Translations under genes and position numbers: made by a program
Source: Azospirillum oryzae
Lineage (GTDB): Bacteria > Pseudomonadota > Alphaproteobacteria > Azospirillales > Azospirillaceae
NCBI RefSeq assembly: GCF_900177515.1
Contig: NZ_FXAK01000007.1
Coordinates: 2,278,501-2,342,500, forward strand
Direction: 5' to 3'
Length of the DNA: 64,000 bases
Shown: positions 34,872-43,839 of the stretch, piece after piece
How the letters are laid out: each line of letters opens with the position of its first letter
How positions within the stretch are numbered: the stretch's first letter is position 1
Notes under the pieces: generated by a model
What the model was told of the DNA's origin: nothing
The model's database searches: none
Seen by the model: the letters and a program-made list of their open reading frames with translations, nothing else

Positions 34872-36047
34872 TCAGCCCCTGAACAGGTGCGGGACCATCG
34901 CCGAATCCGGGCCGACGCCGGAACCCAGGCGCGGATCGGCGGATTCCCGCACCCCCATGCCCAGGCACTTGTCGCCGACGATCCAGGCGTGCAGGACGGC
35001 GCGCGTGTCCTCCTCGCGGAATCCGGGCGGGGTTTCCAGCCAGACCGCGCCATGGGCCGCGACATCCTCGCCGATGTCCGGCCCGTCGTCGGCGATCACC
35101 ACCCCCTGTTCCAGGATGCGGCTCGGCGCGCCGTCCAGTCCGTGCAGGGCGCGAACGGTCACCATGTCGGCCCCGGCCACGCCGCTGGGGTCCAGCGCCG
35201 CACGGCACAGGTTCGGGTGGCGTGGATAGAGGTAGGACAGCACCGCCAGCAGCCCGTGGTTCGACCACAGCCAGCACCACAGCGGCGACAGCACGCTCAT
35301 GCCGCTGCTGCGCAGCCGCTGAAGGAACCCGTCGTCGGCCAGCCCGTCCCAGGGATAGAGCTTCGCCAGCCAGGAGATCGGCTGCCCCTCGTCATCCAGG
35401 AAGCGGCGGCCGTCCCAGGCGATGGAGTGCAGCGGCAGCAGGCGGGTGTCGATACCGGCCTCCGCCGCGGTGGCAGCGAGATAGACCAGTTCGCCCTCGC
35501 GCACCGGATCGGGGGTGGCGCAGGTCGCATGCATGCGGCCGCGGCCGGGCACGCCCGTCGCCAGTTCCTCCCACCGCTCGACCAGCGCCTCGTGCAGGCC
35601 GTTGAACTGGTTGGCGTCGGGGGCCATCGCCTCGCGCCAGTTGCGCTGGATCAGCGAGGCGGCGAACAGCCCCTCGCAGGTGTCGTAATTGCAGCCCAGC
35701 AGCTTGACGCTGTCGCGCCCGTCATAGGCCAGCGTCAATCGTCCGGCCAGCCCGCCCGCCCGTTCGTTGCGCCGACCGCCGGCCCAGTAATCGAGCCAGG
35801 ACGCCTCCAGCATGCGCGCAAGGTCGCCACGGATGCCGAGCGAGGCGAACAGCTTGTGCTCCATCACATGGCGAACGGCGACCGCGATCATGCTGTGCAG
35901 TTCATCCGCCACGCTTTCGATCAGGTCGATCTGCGACGCGGTGAACTCATAGACGGTGTCCTCCCGCCAGGCGGCTCCGGCCGACATGGCGCGCACACCA
36001 TAGGGATATTTGCGGAGACCCGGGCGCCAATCGGCCCGTGGCTTCAT
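34872..36047 (-). CDS. Glutathionylspermidine synthase-like preATP-grasp protein
   Basis: A 391-residue protein of the glutathionylspermidine synthase (GSP_synth) family, the ATP-grasp ligase half without the amidase domain. YEFTASQIDLIESVADELHSM, LARMLEASWLDYWAGG, GRLTLAYDGRDSVKLLGCNYDTCEGLF and LYPWDGLADDGFL fit the family, as does the C-terminal GVVIADDGPDIGEDVAAHGAVWLETP. Stand-alone bacterial homologues are widespread and most are uncharacterised; true glutathionylspermidine synthesis is not implied. GAAGGA lies 6 bases before ATG 36047. The region upstream (36048-36433) carries a direct repeat that may be an operator. Confidence 0.75.
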   Translation of the reverse strand: MKPRADWRPGLRKYPYGVRAMSAGAAWREDTVYEFTASQIDLIESVADELHSMIAVAVRHVMEHKLFASLGIRGDLARMLEASWLDYWAGGRRNERAGGLAGRLTLAYDGRDSVKLLGCNYDTCEGLFAASLIQRNWREAMAPDANQFNGLHEALVERWEELATGVPGRGRMHATCATPDPVREGELVYLAATAAEAGIDTRLLPLHSIAWDGRRFLDDEGQPISWLAKLYPWDGLADDGFLQRLRSSGMSVLSPLWCWLWSNHGLLAVLSYLYPRHPNLCRAALDPSGVAGADMVTVRALHGLDGAPSRILEQGVVIADDGPDIGEDVAAHGAVWLETPPGFREEDTRAVLHAWIVGDKCLGMGVRESADPRLGSGVGPDSAMVPHLFRG

Positions 36048-36433
36048 CGTCGTCCTTCGCATGCCCGTTCCGATCCGCGGACGTCAGCGCCGGCGAGCCG
36101 GACCGCGCACGGCGGCGACGGGCCGGCGCGTGGAAAGGGAGACGGGCAGCAGGCTGGTCAACGATCCACTGGTCAACACTTAACTCCGGGGGCCAATCCG
36201 ACGCAGGCGCGGATGCTCGCGATGCAATCACTGCGGCGCAAGCACAGCCTTGCGTATGTAACCCGTTCCGCTGCAGCGCACCAGCGCGCATCCGCGATAG
36301 CTCCCCCTCGCCGGGGACCGTCGGAACCGCGCCGAATGGGGCTGCCCCCAATTGACCGCCCTCAATCGACCCAAAACGAGACGGGCCGCTGCGGCGAAAG
36401 GCGGCAGCGGCCCGGTCCGGACTGCGGCGCGCG
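36048..36433. other. Intergenic region with a 9-bp direct repeat
   Basis: About 390 bp without a recognisable gene. CTGGTCAAC occurs at 36154-36162 and 36169-36177 (15-bp period), about 110-130 bp before the GSP-synthase-like start, which could be an operator. Nothing else stands out. Confidence 0.45.
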
Positions 36434-36805
36434 TCAGATCAGCGGCGCCGAGGGATTCCGCGCAAGCGACCGCATCGCCCACAGCGCCAGACGGCCACGG
36501 CGCGGCTTCATCGCCTCGGCCACCCGATGCACCGGCGGGATCGCCGCCAAATTGGGGACGAGCACCGGCCGGTCGTCGCGCGTGCCGCCGAGCCGCTGGA
36601 GCCGGCGTGCCGACAGCACGAGGCGCAGCACCTCCTCCTCGGACACCGCACGACGGGCGGTGACGGAGGCGAGGCTGGCGGCCTCGTACAAAGCCGCCCG
36701 TTCGGCCAGCAGGCCGGTCAGGCCCTTGGCAGCCGCGGTCAATGCGGCTTCATCGTAAAGGGCAAGGACAAGCGTCCTCAACCCGTGTTCCATCCGTGTG
36801 GACAT
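36434..36805 (-). CDS. Hypothetical Ala/Leu/Arg-rich protein
   Basis: A 123-residue basic, helix-rich protein starting MSTRMEHGLRTLVLALYDEAALTAAAKGLTGLL. There is no membrane helix, signal peptide or known motif. GGAG precedes ATG 36805 at a slightly long distance; the longer frame to 36979 runs into the promoter region. It ends on APLI. It may be a DNA- or nucleoid-associated protein from its composition, but nothing specific supports that. Confidence 0.6.
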   Translation of the reverse strand: MSTRMEHGLRTLVLALYDEAALTAAAKGLTGLLAERAALYEAASLASVTARRAVSEEEVLRLVLSARRLQRLGGTRDDRPVLVPNLAAIPPVHRVAEAMKPRRGRLALWAMRSLARNPSAPLI

Positions 36806-37043
36806 GGCGGGGGGCTCCGGAAAATCGGAATGGCGTGCGGTTCTGGTGCGTGTGTATCGAAGCGAACAGGTGAAAGTTCGCGGTTCGACAGGCGCAATTA
36901 TCCGTGCGCGGCACCCGTTCGGCCATGCTCTCCAAGGTGGTAACACCCTGTCAGCCTCCTGCTGATGCAGGATAGCCACAGTGGCTGTACCGATAAATAT
37001 CCGGATTGGTCGGGAATTGGCCGCCCCGACAGGCGGGAAGAAA

Positions 37044-37119
<76 letters not shown>

Positions 37120-37157
37120 ACTATATTTCTTCTACTCTTCACCAACACAAGAGGTGT

Positions 37158-37244
37158 TGGTGCGCTTGGAGGGAGTCGAACCCCCACGGCCTTTCAGCCA
37201 CTAGGACCTGAACCTAGCGCGTCTACCAGTTCCGCCACAAGCGC
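37158..37244 (-). tRNA. tRNA-Leu (CAG)
   Basis: Minus-strand tRNA of 87 nt with a long variable arm (TGGCTGAAAGGCCG region) and encoded CCA. The anticodon loop TTCAGGT gives CAG. It lies 38 bp upstream of tRNA-Ala on the same strand, so both may share one transcript. Confidence 0.97.
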
Positions 37245-37356
37245 ATCCGCGTTACTTGGGGTCACGCGGGGCGCTCTATGTACCCAGACCGGGCGTTGTG
37301 CTCAAGGAGAAAATGCGATTGCGCAAAAGTTTTTTGGGATGGAGGCCGAACGCCCC

Positions 37357-38298
37357 CTACTCCGCCGGCTTGATCGCGTAGAAACGGTAGACCCGCACGC
37401 CGGCCTCGATGGCGGCGACGCGGCGGGCCCACAATTCGACCTCCTCCATCACCGCCAGCTTGGTGGGGGTGTCGAGCTGGAATTTCTCCAGATGCTCGAC
37501 AAGCCCCTGGATGGCGGACAGGATCAGGCCACGGTGGGTGTCGGAGATGTCCTCGGCGATGCGGAGGTCGAGGTTGCGCTGGGCGAACGCGTTCGCCATG
37601 CGGTCTTTCGGCCACAGGTTCGGCGTCAACGGCTCCTTGTCGCACCAGGTCTGGATCGCCTTGGCGCCCATCACATCCGCTTCGGCGATGTAGTCGGTGA
37701 TCAGCAGATGGCCGCGCGGCTTCAGCGCCAATTCCATGCCGTCGAACATCTGTTCCTTGTCGCGGACGAAGAACAGGCCTTCCTTGTAGACGATGGCGTC
37801 GACGCGCTTTGGATAGCCGAAATGTTCGGGATTGAAGGTCTCGATCGGCGCCTTCTTCTCCAGCCCCAGCTTGAAGGATCGGACCATGCCCTCCTTCGCC
37901 AGCAGTTCCGACGCCTCCAGCCCGGTGACCCAGCAGCCGTACTTGCCGGCCATGGTGCGGCTGGTGCCGCCCAATCCCGCGGCGAGGTCCAGCACGCTCA
38001 TCGCCGGGTTCAGGCCCAGCGGCTTGACCAGATAGGGGATGTGGTCGGCGCCGCCGGGGGTGTTGAAGCCCTCGCCCCACATCTTCTCCGCGACCTCGAT
38101 GCGGGTGGCGGTCCACAGCGGCTTGCCCCAGCGGTTCATGCCGGGGCCGGGTGCGGCAGGCTGCGGCTGTTCGGGCTGTTGCGGCTGCTCCTCGCCCTTC
38201 TTCGCCTTCAGGCCGGACAGGTCATAGCCTTCCCACCACGCATAGAGGCGCGTCTTCAGGCTCGGTCCATGCCCGGACGATCCGTCCTTGTCCGTCAT
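37357..38298 (-). CDS. SAM-dependent class I methyltransferase
   Basis: A 313-residue Rossmann-fold methyltransferase. After a hydrophilic N-terminus rich in Gln/Pro (EEQPQQPEQPQPAAPGPG), motif I is SVLDLAAGLGGTSRTMA (about 100-116), followed by VTGLEAS (motif II), the motif IV-like region DAIVYKEGLFFVRDK and GHLLITDYI. The best general match is the phosphoethanolamine/ubiquinone-type small-molecule methyltransferases, but the substrate is unclear. ATG 38298 (MTDKDGSSGHG) is chosen; the frame further upstream is a duplication of the GTCCGTCATCGCC leader and not conserved. It lies upstream of the tRNA pair and is not coupled to it. Confidence 0.8.
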   Translation of the reverse strand: MTDKDGSSGHGPSLKTRLYAWWEGYDLSGLKAKKGEEQPQQPEQPQPAAPGPGMNRWGKPLWTATRIEVAEKMWGEGFNTPGGADHIPYLVKPLGLNPAMSVLDLAAGLGGTSRTMAGKYGCWVTGLEASELLAKEGMVRSFKLGLEKKAPIETFNPEHFGYPKRVDAIVYKEGLFFVRDKEQMFDGMELALKPRGHLLITDYIAEADVMGAKAIQTWCDKEPLTPNLWPKDRMANAFAQRNLDLRIAEDISDTHRGLILSAIQGLVEHLEKFQLDTPTKLAVMEEVELWARRVAAIEAGVRVYRFYAIKPAE

Positions 38299-38503
38299 CG
38301 CCCTTTGTCCGTCATCGCCGTGGCACCCCATCCGCCGATCGACCTGCCAACGCCGAATTCCCCATCCGGCGCCGGACGGCACAGCAATCTTGCGGTTGTC
38401 CGGCCGAGTCCCAACACAGCGACCGCAAGAATCCGTCCGGTCTCAGGTTAGACGGACGCTAATTGCATGCAAGTGGAAAAATTTCTTGGTGGAAACACAC
38501 CCG

Positions 38504-39484
38504 TCAGCGCGCTGTTTTGGCAGGGGCAGAGCCCGATTCGGGCAGGGAGGCCATGCGCGTGCCCGCCGCATTCAGCACCGGGGCACAGGCCGCCGGCATC
38601 TTGCGGACCACCCGCGGCTCGGGCTTGTAGCCCGGCGGATGCTCGATCGCGGGGGAGGCGCTGTCCAGCCAGGACATCAGTTCGTCGTCACAGCCGTCGC
38701 CGTCGGGCTGGGCCGCCTGCTGTTCGCACAGCGGGCTGCCGGCCGGGCAATTCAGCCGGATGTGCATGTGGCCGTCATGGCCGTGCCAGGGCCGCAGCTT
38801 GTTCAGGAAGCCTCGGTCCGGCCAACTGCGCTGGCACATCGCCAGCTTGATCGCCGGATTGACGAAGATGCGGGCGACGCGGGGGTCGCTGGCGGCGATC
38901 TGGATCATCCGGGCCTGCCGGTCCGACCAGTCGGCGGTGACGCGCATGCGGTCGTAATCGACGTATTTGATCTCATCCAGCCGCTCGCGTCCGGCGCGTC
39001 CCATCGGCGGCAGGTCCAGCCGCAGCCAGACATCGGCGTCCAGCCCGATCTGGTGGCTGGCATGGCCCGACGGCATCGGTCCGCCGCGCGCCTGCCCCAT
39101 GTCGCCGATCAGCGCCGTGCCCAGCCCGGCATGCGCCACCCGCTGGCCGAAGTCGCGCAGCATGTCGACAAGCACCGGATGGCCGAAATTGCGCTGGCGC
39201 GACAGACGGATCACCTGATAGCCGACGCCTTCCGGCGGCAGGGCGCGGGCACCGGCGACGCAGCCGGCCGCGTAACCGCCGATGGATCTCGGCGCCCCCA
39301 GCGACGGGCCGGCAACCGCCCCCCAGGCGACGCTGGTGGCGTAGGCCGGGATCGGGACCGGCTTCTTCTTCCGCGACTTGGCGTCGGCATCGCCGGCCGC
39401 CAGCAGAGCGGCCACCAGCCCGACGCACGCAATCACCCTGAAGGCACGCCCCCCGAAAGCACGAATCCCCGCAAGATTCCCCAT
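38504..39484 (-). CDS. Penicillin-insensitive murein endopeptidase (MepA family)
   Basis: LAS-type zinc metallopeptidase (326 aa) that cleaves the D-Ala-meso-DAP cross-link in peptidoglycan. A signal peptide (FRVIACVGLVAALLAAGDADA) sends it to the periplasm. Zinc-ligand and catalytic motifs are intact: MPSGHASHQIGLDADVW (about 137-153) and WHGHDGHMHIRL (about 233-244). Cysteines in the C-terminal part could form disulfides. It is likely a single-gene transcription unit, with gaps of about 200 and 165 bp on either side. Confidence 0.93.
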   Translation of the reverse strand: MGNLAGIRAFGGRAFRVIACVGLVAALLAAGDADAKSRKKKPVPIPAYATSVAWGAVAGPSLGAPRSIGGYAAGCVAGARALPPEGVGYQVIRLSRQRNFGHPVLVDMLRDFGQRVAHAGLGTALIGDMGQARGGPMPSGHASHQIGLDADVWLRLDLPPMGRAGRERLDEIKYVDYDRMRVTADWSDRQARMIQIAASDPRVARIFVNPAIKLAMCQRSWPDRGFLNKLRPWHGHDGHMHIRLNCPAGSPLCEQQAAQPDGDGCDDELMSWLDSASPAIEHPPGYKPEPRVVRKMPAACAPVLNAAGTRMASLPESGSAPAKTAR

Positions 39485-39649
39485 GTCCGTCCCCCCGCCG
39501 TCCCCGGCACCGCGGCCGATACCGCTATAGCGGATCCGTGGTTAAGGAATGATGGAGGATGCATCCAGGCCGCACAACCGGACCCTCCGGCACCGGCCCG
39601 GTCCATCCGGGCAATCCGTCCGGGTTGCGCCCGACGGGAAGGCGCCGGC

Positions 39650-40783
39650 TCAGTCCAGCGTCTGCCGGTAGCGCTTCAACGCCACCACGGTGACCACCGT
39701 CAGGAACAGCGCCAGCGCCAGCACCTCCGCCGCGATCTCGGCGAACCCGTTCCCCTTCAGCAGGATGCCGCGGACGATGCGCAGGAAGTGGGTCAGCGGC
39801 AGGATCTCACCCACCGCCTGCGCCCAGCCCGGCATGCCGCGGAACGGAAACATGAAGCCCGACAGCAGCATCGACGGCAGGAAGAAGAAGAACGACATCT
39901 GCATCGCCTGCAGTTGGTTGCGCGCCAGCGTGGAGAAGGTGAAGCCGACGGCCAGATTGGCGGCGATGAACAGGATCAGCACGGCGGACAGCAGCCCCAG
40001 ACTGCCCACGATCGGCACGTCGAACAGCAGCCGCGCCGCCACCACGATCAGCAGCACCTGGACATAGCCGACGACGACGAAGGGCACGATCTTGCCCAGC
40101 ATGACCTCGAACGGCCGAACCGGCATGGCGAGCAGGTTCTCCATGGTCCCGCGCTCCCGCTCGCGGGTGACGGCCAGCGCCGTCATCATCACCATGGTCA
40201 TGGTCAGCACCACGCCCATCAGGCCCGGCACGACATTGTATTGCGTGATGCCCTCCGGGTTGTAGCGGCGGTGAACGCGCAGCTCCACCGGGTCCGGCCC
40301 GGCGCGCAGGCCCGCCAGCGGCCCGGTCAGGTCGGGGTTCAGCGCCTGCCTTGCGATGGTGGACAGCGCCGACAGCGCGTTGCTGGTCGCCGCCGGGTCG
40401 GTCGCGTCGGCCTCCACCAGCAGGACCGGGCGGGTGCCGCGCTGGAGATCACGGGCGAAACCGATGGGGATGGTGACGGCGAACTGCACCTCCCCCTCCG
40501 CCAGCAGCCGGTCGATCTCGGCCTCCGACGTCGCAGTTCGGGTGATGGCGAAATAGCGGGAATTCTCCATCGCCGCGACCAGCGTGCGGGCGAAGGGGCT
40601 GGAATCGGCGACCAGCACGGCGGTCGGCAGCGCCTTGGGGTCGGAGTTGATGGCGAAGCCGAACAGGATCAGCTGCAGGATCGGCACCCCCACCATCATG
40701 GCGAAGGTCAGCCGGTCGCGCCGCATCTGGATGAATTCCTTCACCATCACCGCCATCAGGCGGCCCGCCGATATCCGCGCCAT
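39650..40783 (-). CDS. ABC-2 type transporter permease
   Basis: A 377-residue permease of the YhhJ/YbhR/DrrB-type ABC-2 family. TM1 (RLTFAMMVGVPILQLILFGFAI, about 22-44) is followed by a large extracytoplasmic domain (about 45-175) and then five C-terminal helices with the RERERGTMENLLAMPVRPFEVMLGKIVP signature. Such permeases normally sit with an ATPase and a membrane-fusion protein. Here the neighbour is a complete MsbA-like exporter that does not need it, so the partner ATPase is missing locally. It may export a drug or lipid. Confidence 0.88.
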   Translation of the reverse strand: MARISAGRLMAVMVKEFIQMRRDRLTFAMMVGVPILQLILFGFAINSDPKALPTAVLVADSSPFARTLVAAMENSRYFAITRTATSEAEIDRLLAEGEVQFAVTIPIGFARDLQRGTRPVLLVEADATDPAATSNALSALSTIARQALNPDLTGPLAGLRAGPDPVELRVHRRYNPEGITQYNVVPGLMGVVLTMTMVMMTALAVTRERERGTMENLLAMPVRPFEVMLGKIVPFVVVGYVQVLLIVVAARLLFDVPIVGSLGLLSAVLILFIAANLAVGFTFSTLARNQLQAMQMSFFFFLPSMLLSGFMFPFRGMPGWAQAVGEILPLTHFLRIVRGILLKGNGFAEIAAEVLALALFLTVVTVVALKRYRQTLD

Positions 40784-40862
40784 CGCACTGCCTCACAGGG
40801 CTGGGGGTGCGAGGAGGGTAGCGCGGTTCGATGGAGGCGTCGACGCCCCCCAGATGTTCCCC

Positions 40863-42680
40863 CTACGCCACCCCGTCCGCCCGGTCGAACTGCAGGGCCG
40901 CGAGCCTTGCATAGAGCCCGCCCTGCGCCACCAGCTCACCATGGGTGCCGGTCTCCACCACGCGGCCCTGGTCCATCACCACGATGCGGTCGGCGTTCAG
41001 CACCGTCGCCAGCCGGTGGGCGACGATCAGCGTCGTGCGGCCATGCATCAGCCGGTCGAGCGCATCCTGCACCATCCGCTCGCTCTCGGCGTCGAGCGCG
41101 CTGGTCGCCTCGTCCAGCAGCAGCACCGGCGGGTCGCGCAGGATGGCACGGGCGATGGCAAGGCGCTGGCGCTGGCCGCCCGACAGCCGCACGCCCTTCT
41201 CACCCAGAAAGGTATCGAACCCCTCCGGCAGCGCATCGAGGAAGTCCAGCGCATGTGCGGCCTCGGCGGCGGCACGCACCTCGGTGTCGGAGGCGTCGGG
41301 CCGGCCGTAGCGGATGTTCTCCCAGGCATTGGCGGAAAAGACCACCGGGTCCTGCGCCACGAGCCCCAGACGGCGGCGCACCTCCACCGGATCGGCGTCG
41401 CGCAGTTCGACTCCGTCGAGCCGCACCGAACCGGCCTGCGGGTCGTAATAGCGCAGCAGAAGCTGGAACACCGTCGACTTGCCGGCGCCCGACGGACCGA
41501 CCAGCGCCACCCGCTCGCCCGGCTTGACGTCCAGCGAGAAGCCCTCCAGCGCCGCCCAATCGGGCCGCGACGGGTAATGGAAGCGGACAGCGTCGAAGGA
41601 CAGCGCACCCGCCGCCGGGAGCGGCAGCGGCTTCGGCACGGCGGGGGCGCGGATCTCCGACTCGACGGACAGCAGGCTGAACAGCCGCTCGGTCGCGCCG
41701 GCGGCGCGCTGCAGGTCGCCGATCACCTCGCTGATGGCGCCGACCGATCCGGCGACGACCACCGAATAGATGACGAAGGCCGACAGCTCGCCCGGAGTCA
41801 GGCGGCCGGCCACCACGTCATGGCCGCCGATCCACAGGATGATGCCGACGGCGCCGAACACCAGCACGATGACGATCACCGTCATCACCGCCCGCACCCG
41901 CACCCGGCGGATGGCGACGTCGAAGGCATCCTCCACGCGGCGGCCGAACAGGGCGCGGTCGATGGCTTCGTGGGTGTAGGCCTGGACCGTGCGGATCGCC
42001 GCCAGCGTCTCCTCCACGAAGGATCCCACGTCGGCGATGCGGTCCTGGCTATCGCGCGACAGCTTGCGCACCCGCCGGCCGAAGAAAATGATCGGCGCCA
42101 CCACCAGCGGAACCACCAGCGCGACCAGCCCGGTCAGCTTCGGCGAAGTGATCAGCAGCATGCCAGTGCCGCCGAGGAACAGCAGCGCATTGCGCAGCGC
42201 GATGGAGGCGGACGATCCGACCACCACCTGCAGCAGGGTGGTGTCGGTGGTCAGGCGCGACAGGATCTCCCCGGTCTTGGTCGTCTCGAAGAAGCCCGGC
42301 GACAGCGTCAGCACATGGTCGTAGACGGCGCGCCGGATGTCGGCGACCACCCGCTCGCCGATCCAGCTCACCAGATAGAAGCGGCCGTAGGTGGAGGCTG
42401 CCATCAGCGCGATCACCCCAAGCAGCACCAGCAACGCCCGGTCGAGCAGCGAGGTGTCGCCGCCGGCGAAGCCCTGGTCGATCAGCACCCGCATCCCCTG
42501 CCCCAGCCCCAGCACGGTGCCGGCGGCCACGGTCAGCGCCAACATGGCGCCCAGGATCCGCCATTTGTAAGGAAGCAGGAACGGCACCAGACGGCGAAGC
42601 GGTCCAAGGTCGCGGCGGCGGACATCCGCCTCGCCACGGGCGGAGGCGGCGATCATGTCGGGGGAGGGTTGGCGAGCCAC
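40863..42680 (-). CDS. ABC exporter, MsbA/BmrA-like (TMD-NBD fusion)
   Basis: A half-transporter of 605 residues: a six-helix exporter domain (about 35-330; YKWRILGAMLALTVAAGTVLGL begins TM1) fused to a nucleotide-binding domain with Walker A GPSGAGKST, Q-loop, signature LSGGQRQRLAIARAIL, Walker B VLLLDEATSALD and H-loop VAHRL. It works as a homodimer exporting lipids or drugs. The GTG at 42680 has GGGAA upstream; an ATG at 42656 is a possible alternative. A divergent promoter region separates it from rpmE. Confidence 0.93.
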   Translation of the reverse strand: MARQPSPDMIAASARGEADVRRRDLGPLRRLVPFLLPYKWRILGAMLALTVAAGTVLGLGQGMRVLIDQGFAGGDTSLLDRALLVLLGVIALMAASTYGRFYLVSWIGERVVADIRRAVYDHVLTLSPGFFETTKTGEILSRLTTDTTLLQVVVGSSASIALRNALLFLGGTGMLLITSPKLTGLVALVVPLVVAPIIFFGRRVRKLSRDSQDRIADVGSFVEETLAAIRTVQAYTHEAIDRALFGRRVEDAFDVAIRRVRVRAVMTVIVIVLVFGAVGIILWIGGHDVVAGRLTPGELSAFVIYSVVVAGSVGAISEVIGDLQRAAGATERLFSLLSVESEIRAPAVPKPLPLPAAGALSFDAVRFHYPSRPDWAALEGFSLDVKPGERVALVGPSGAGKSTVFQLLLRYYDPQAGSVRLDGVELRDADPVEVRRRLGLVAQDPVVFSANAWENIRYGRPDASDTEVRAAAEAAHALDFLDALPEGFDTFLGEKGVRLSGGQRQRLAIARAILRDPPVLLLDEATSALDAESERMVQDALDRLMHGRTTLIVAHRLATVLNADRIVVMDQGRVVETGTHGELVAQGGLYARLAALQFDRADGVA

Positions 42681-42889
42681 GCTGTTCCCGCTTGTCTGTT
42701 GGGGTTATTGATGCGGATCGCTGGCATATAGCGCGGTAAGGTGAAGCCAACAAGGCGACGTGCCGGTGAAACCGCCCGGAAAATGGCCGTGGAAGCCGTC
42801 ACCGGCACCCCGAATGAGGCGAGATTCCGGGGTTGCGCCGGGGAGGGGGTTTTGGTATAGACGCCGCTCGCTTTGCAGGAACCCCGGCC

Positions 42890-43114
42890 ATGAAGACTGA
42901 CATCCATCCCGACTATCACGAGATCACCGTGGTCATGACCGACGGCAGCTCGTTCACGACCCGCTCCACCATGGGCAAGCCGGGCGACACGCTGCGCCTC
43001 GACATCGACCCGAAGTCGCACCCTGCCTGGACCGGCGTGCAGAAGCTGCTGGACACCGGCGGGCAGATCGCCAAGTTCAACAAGCGCTTCGCGAACTTCG
43101 GCCTCAAGAAGTAA
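42890..43114 (+). CDS. rpmE: 50S ribosomal protein bL31 (zinc-free type)
   Basis: Ribosomal protein L31 (74 aa): MKTDIHPDYHEITVVMTDGSSFTTRSTMGKPGDTLRLDIDPKSHPAWTG is diagnostic. The two CxxC pairs of zinc-binding L31 are absent (no cysteine at all), making this the C-minus form that works without zinc. AGGA is 9 bases before the ATG. A very strong terminator follows directly, so it is monocistronic. Confidence 0.97.
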   Translation: MKTDIHPDYHEITVVMTDGSSFTTRSTMGKPGDTLRLDIDPKSHPAWTGVQKLLDTGGQIAKFNKRFANFGLKK

Positions 43115-43143
43115 GCGTTACCGCGCTTCTATCCTGCCGATGC

Positions 43144-43178
43144 GAAAAGGGCGTCCGACCGGTTCGGACGCCCTTTTC
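43144..43178 (+). terminator. Rho-independent terminator after rpmE
   Basis: Perfect 15-bp stem (43144-43158 with 43164-43178) around CCGGT, the 3' strand ending in TTTTC. The first A-run lets it work in both directions. Confidence 0.93.
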
Positions 43179-43181
43179 GTT

Positions 43182-43240
43182 TGCGAAAGATCCGCAGGAT
43201 CGATTGTGCATGATCCGCAGGATCGTTTGTGAAAGATCCG
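43182..43240. repeat. 23-bp tandem repeat, about 2.5 copies, with GATCCGCAGGATC core
   Basis: The palindromic core GATCC-GCA-GGATC occurs at 43189-43201 and 43212-43224, and a half core (GATCCGC) at 43235-43241, each with flanks resembling TTGTGAAA. The array fills the gap between the rpmE terminator and the converging RcdA-like gene. Confidence 0.8.
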
Positions 43241-43251
43241 CGAGGGAACCG

Positions 43252-43677
43252 TTAGCCCACCGCCGCCGCGGCCTCGCGCTCCACATCGGCACGGACCATG
43301 GCGTCGAGCCGATGGACGCGCATGTACAGGCTGTGGCTGCGCTCCAGCAGGCTGCGCAGGCCGGACGGCAAATCCTCGTTGTCGGGGCCGCTGGGGTCGG
43401 AACAGATCTCGCCGCCGGACAGCGCGAAATCCTCGCTCGCCGCCTGCTCCTTCGTCATCTCGCCGGCATGCACGGCCTTCTGCGCCAGGAGCCACGCCAT
43501 CACCTGGGTCAGGCGGCTGGTCACCCGCATGGATTCATAGGAAATCTGAAGACGCACCTGCGGCGGCAGCTTCCGGTGTTCGGCCGCGTCATGATAGGCG
43601 ATGTAATTCCGCGCCTCGATCAAGAGGGCCATCGTCTCGTCGTAGGGACCGTTGAAGAAGAAGGTATGCGAAGTCAT
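43252..43677 (-). CDS. DUF1465 / RcdA-like protein
   Basis: A 141-residue helical protein matching DUF1465, the family of Caulobacter RcdA, a ClpXP adaptor-type factor needed for CtrA degradation in the cell cycle. TFFFNGPYDETMALLIEARNYIAY at the start, YESMRVTSRLTQVMAWLLAQKAVHAGEMT in the middle and RSLLERSHSLYMRVHRLDAMV at the end fit the three-helix bundle. AGGAGGGGG lies ahead of the ATG. Whether it shares RcdA's role here is inferred from the family only. Confidence 0.82.
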   Translation of the reverse strand: MTSHTFFFNGPYDETMALLIEARNYIAYHDAAEHRKLPPQVRLQISYESMRVTSRLTQVMAWLLAQKAVHAGEMTKEQAASEDFALSGGEICSDPSGPDNEDLPSGLRSLLERSHSLYMRVHRLDAMVRADVEREAAAAVG

Positions 43678-43802
43678 GGTCGTCGGCCCCCTCCTGCGGA
43701 CTTACGGCCCTAGCGTGAGCCTTGCCGCAACTGATTAACAATTGGTGACCGGGCGGCACCCGGCAACCCCAGGCGGGGATTGACCGGTCTTTGTGGATCC
43801 GC

Positions 43803-43835
43803 CCTCTTGAACAGGGAAAAGCGTCGATTATCTCT
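43803..43835 (+). promoter_or_regulatory. Candidate heat-shock (sigma-32) promoter of the Hsp20 gene
   Basis: CTTGAA at about 43805-43810 and a GATTATCT-type -10 about 16 bp later resemble the alphaproteobacterial RpoH promoter pattern. It lies about 110 bp before the Hsp20 start codon, leaving a long structured leader. Confidence 0.5.
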
Positions 43836-43839
43836 CGCT

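Noticed and set aside
38288..41527. Plus-strand open frame of about 1,079 codons opposite MepA, the ABC-2 permease and the exporter
   Set aside because: It crosses three well-supported minus-strand genes and their gaps; low-complexity Arg/His/Gln sequence typical of shadows.
43182..43240. Possible CRISPR-like array
   Set aside because: Adjacent tandem units with no unique spacers and no cas genes.
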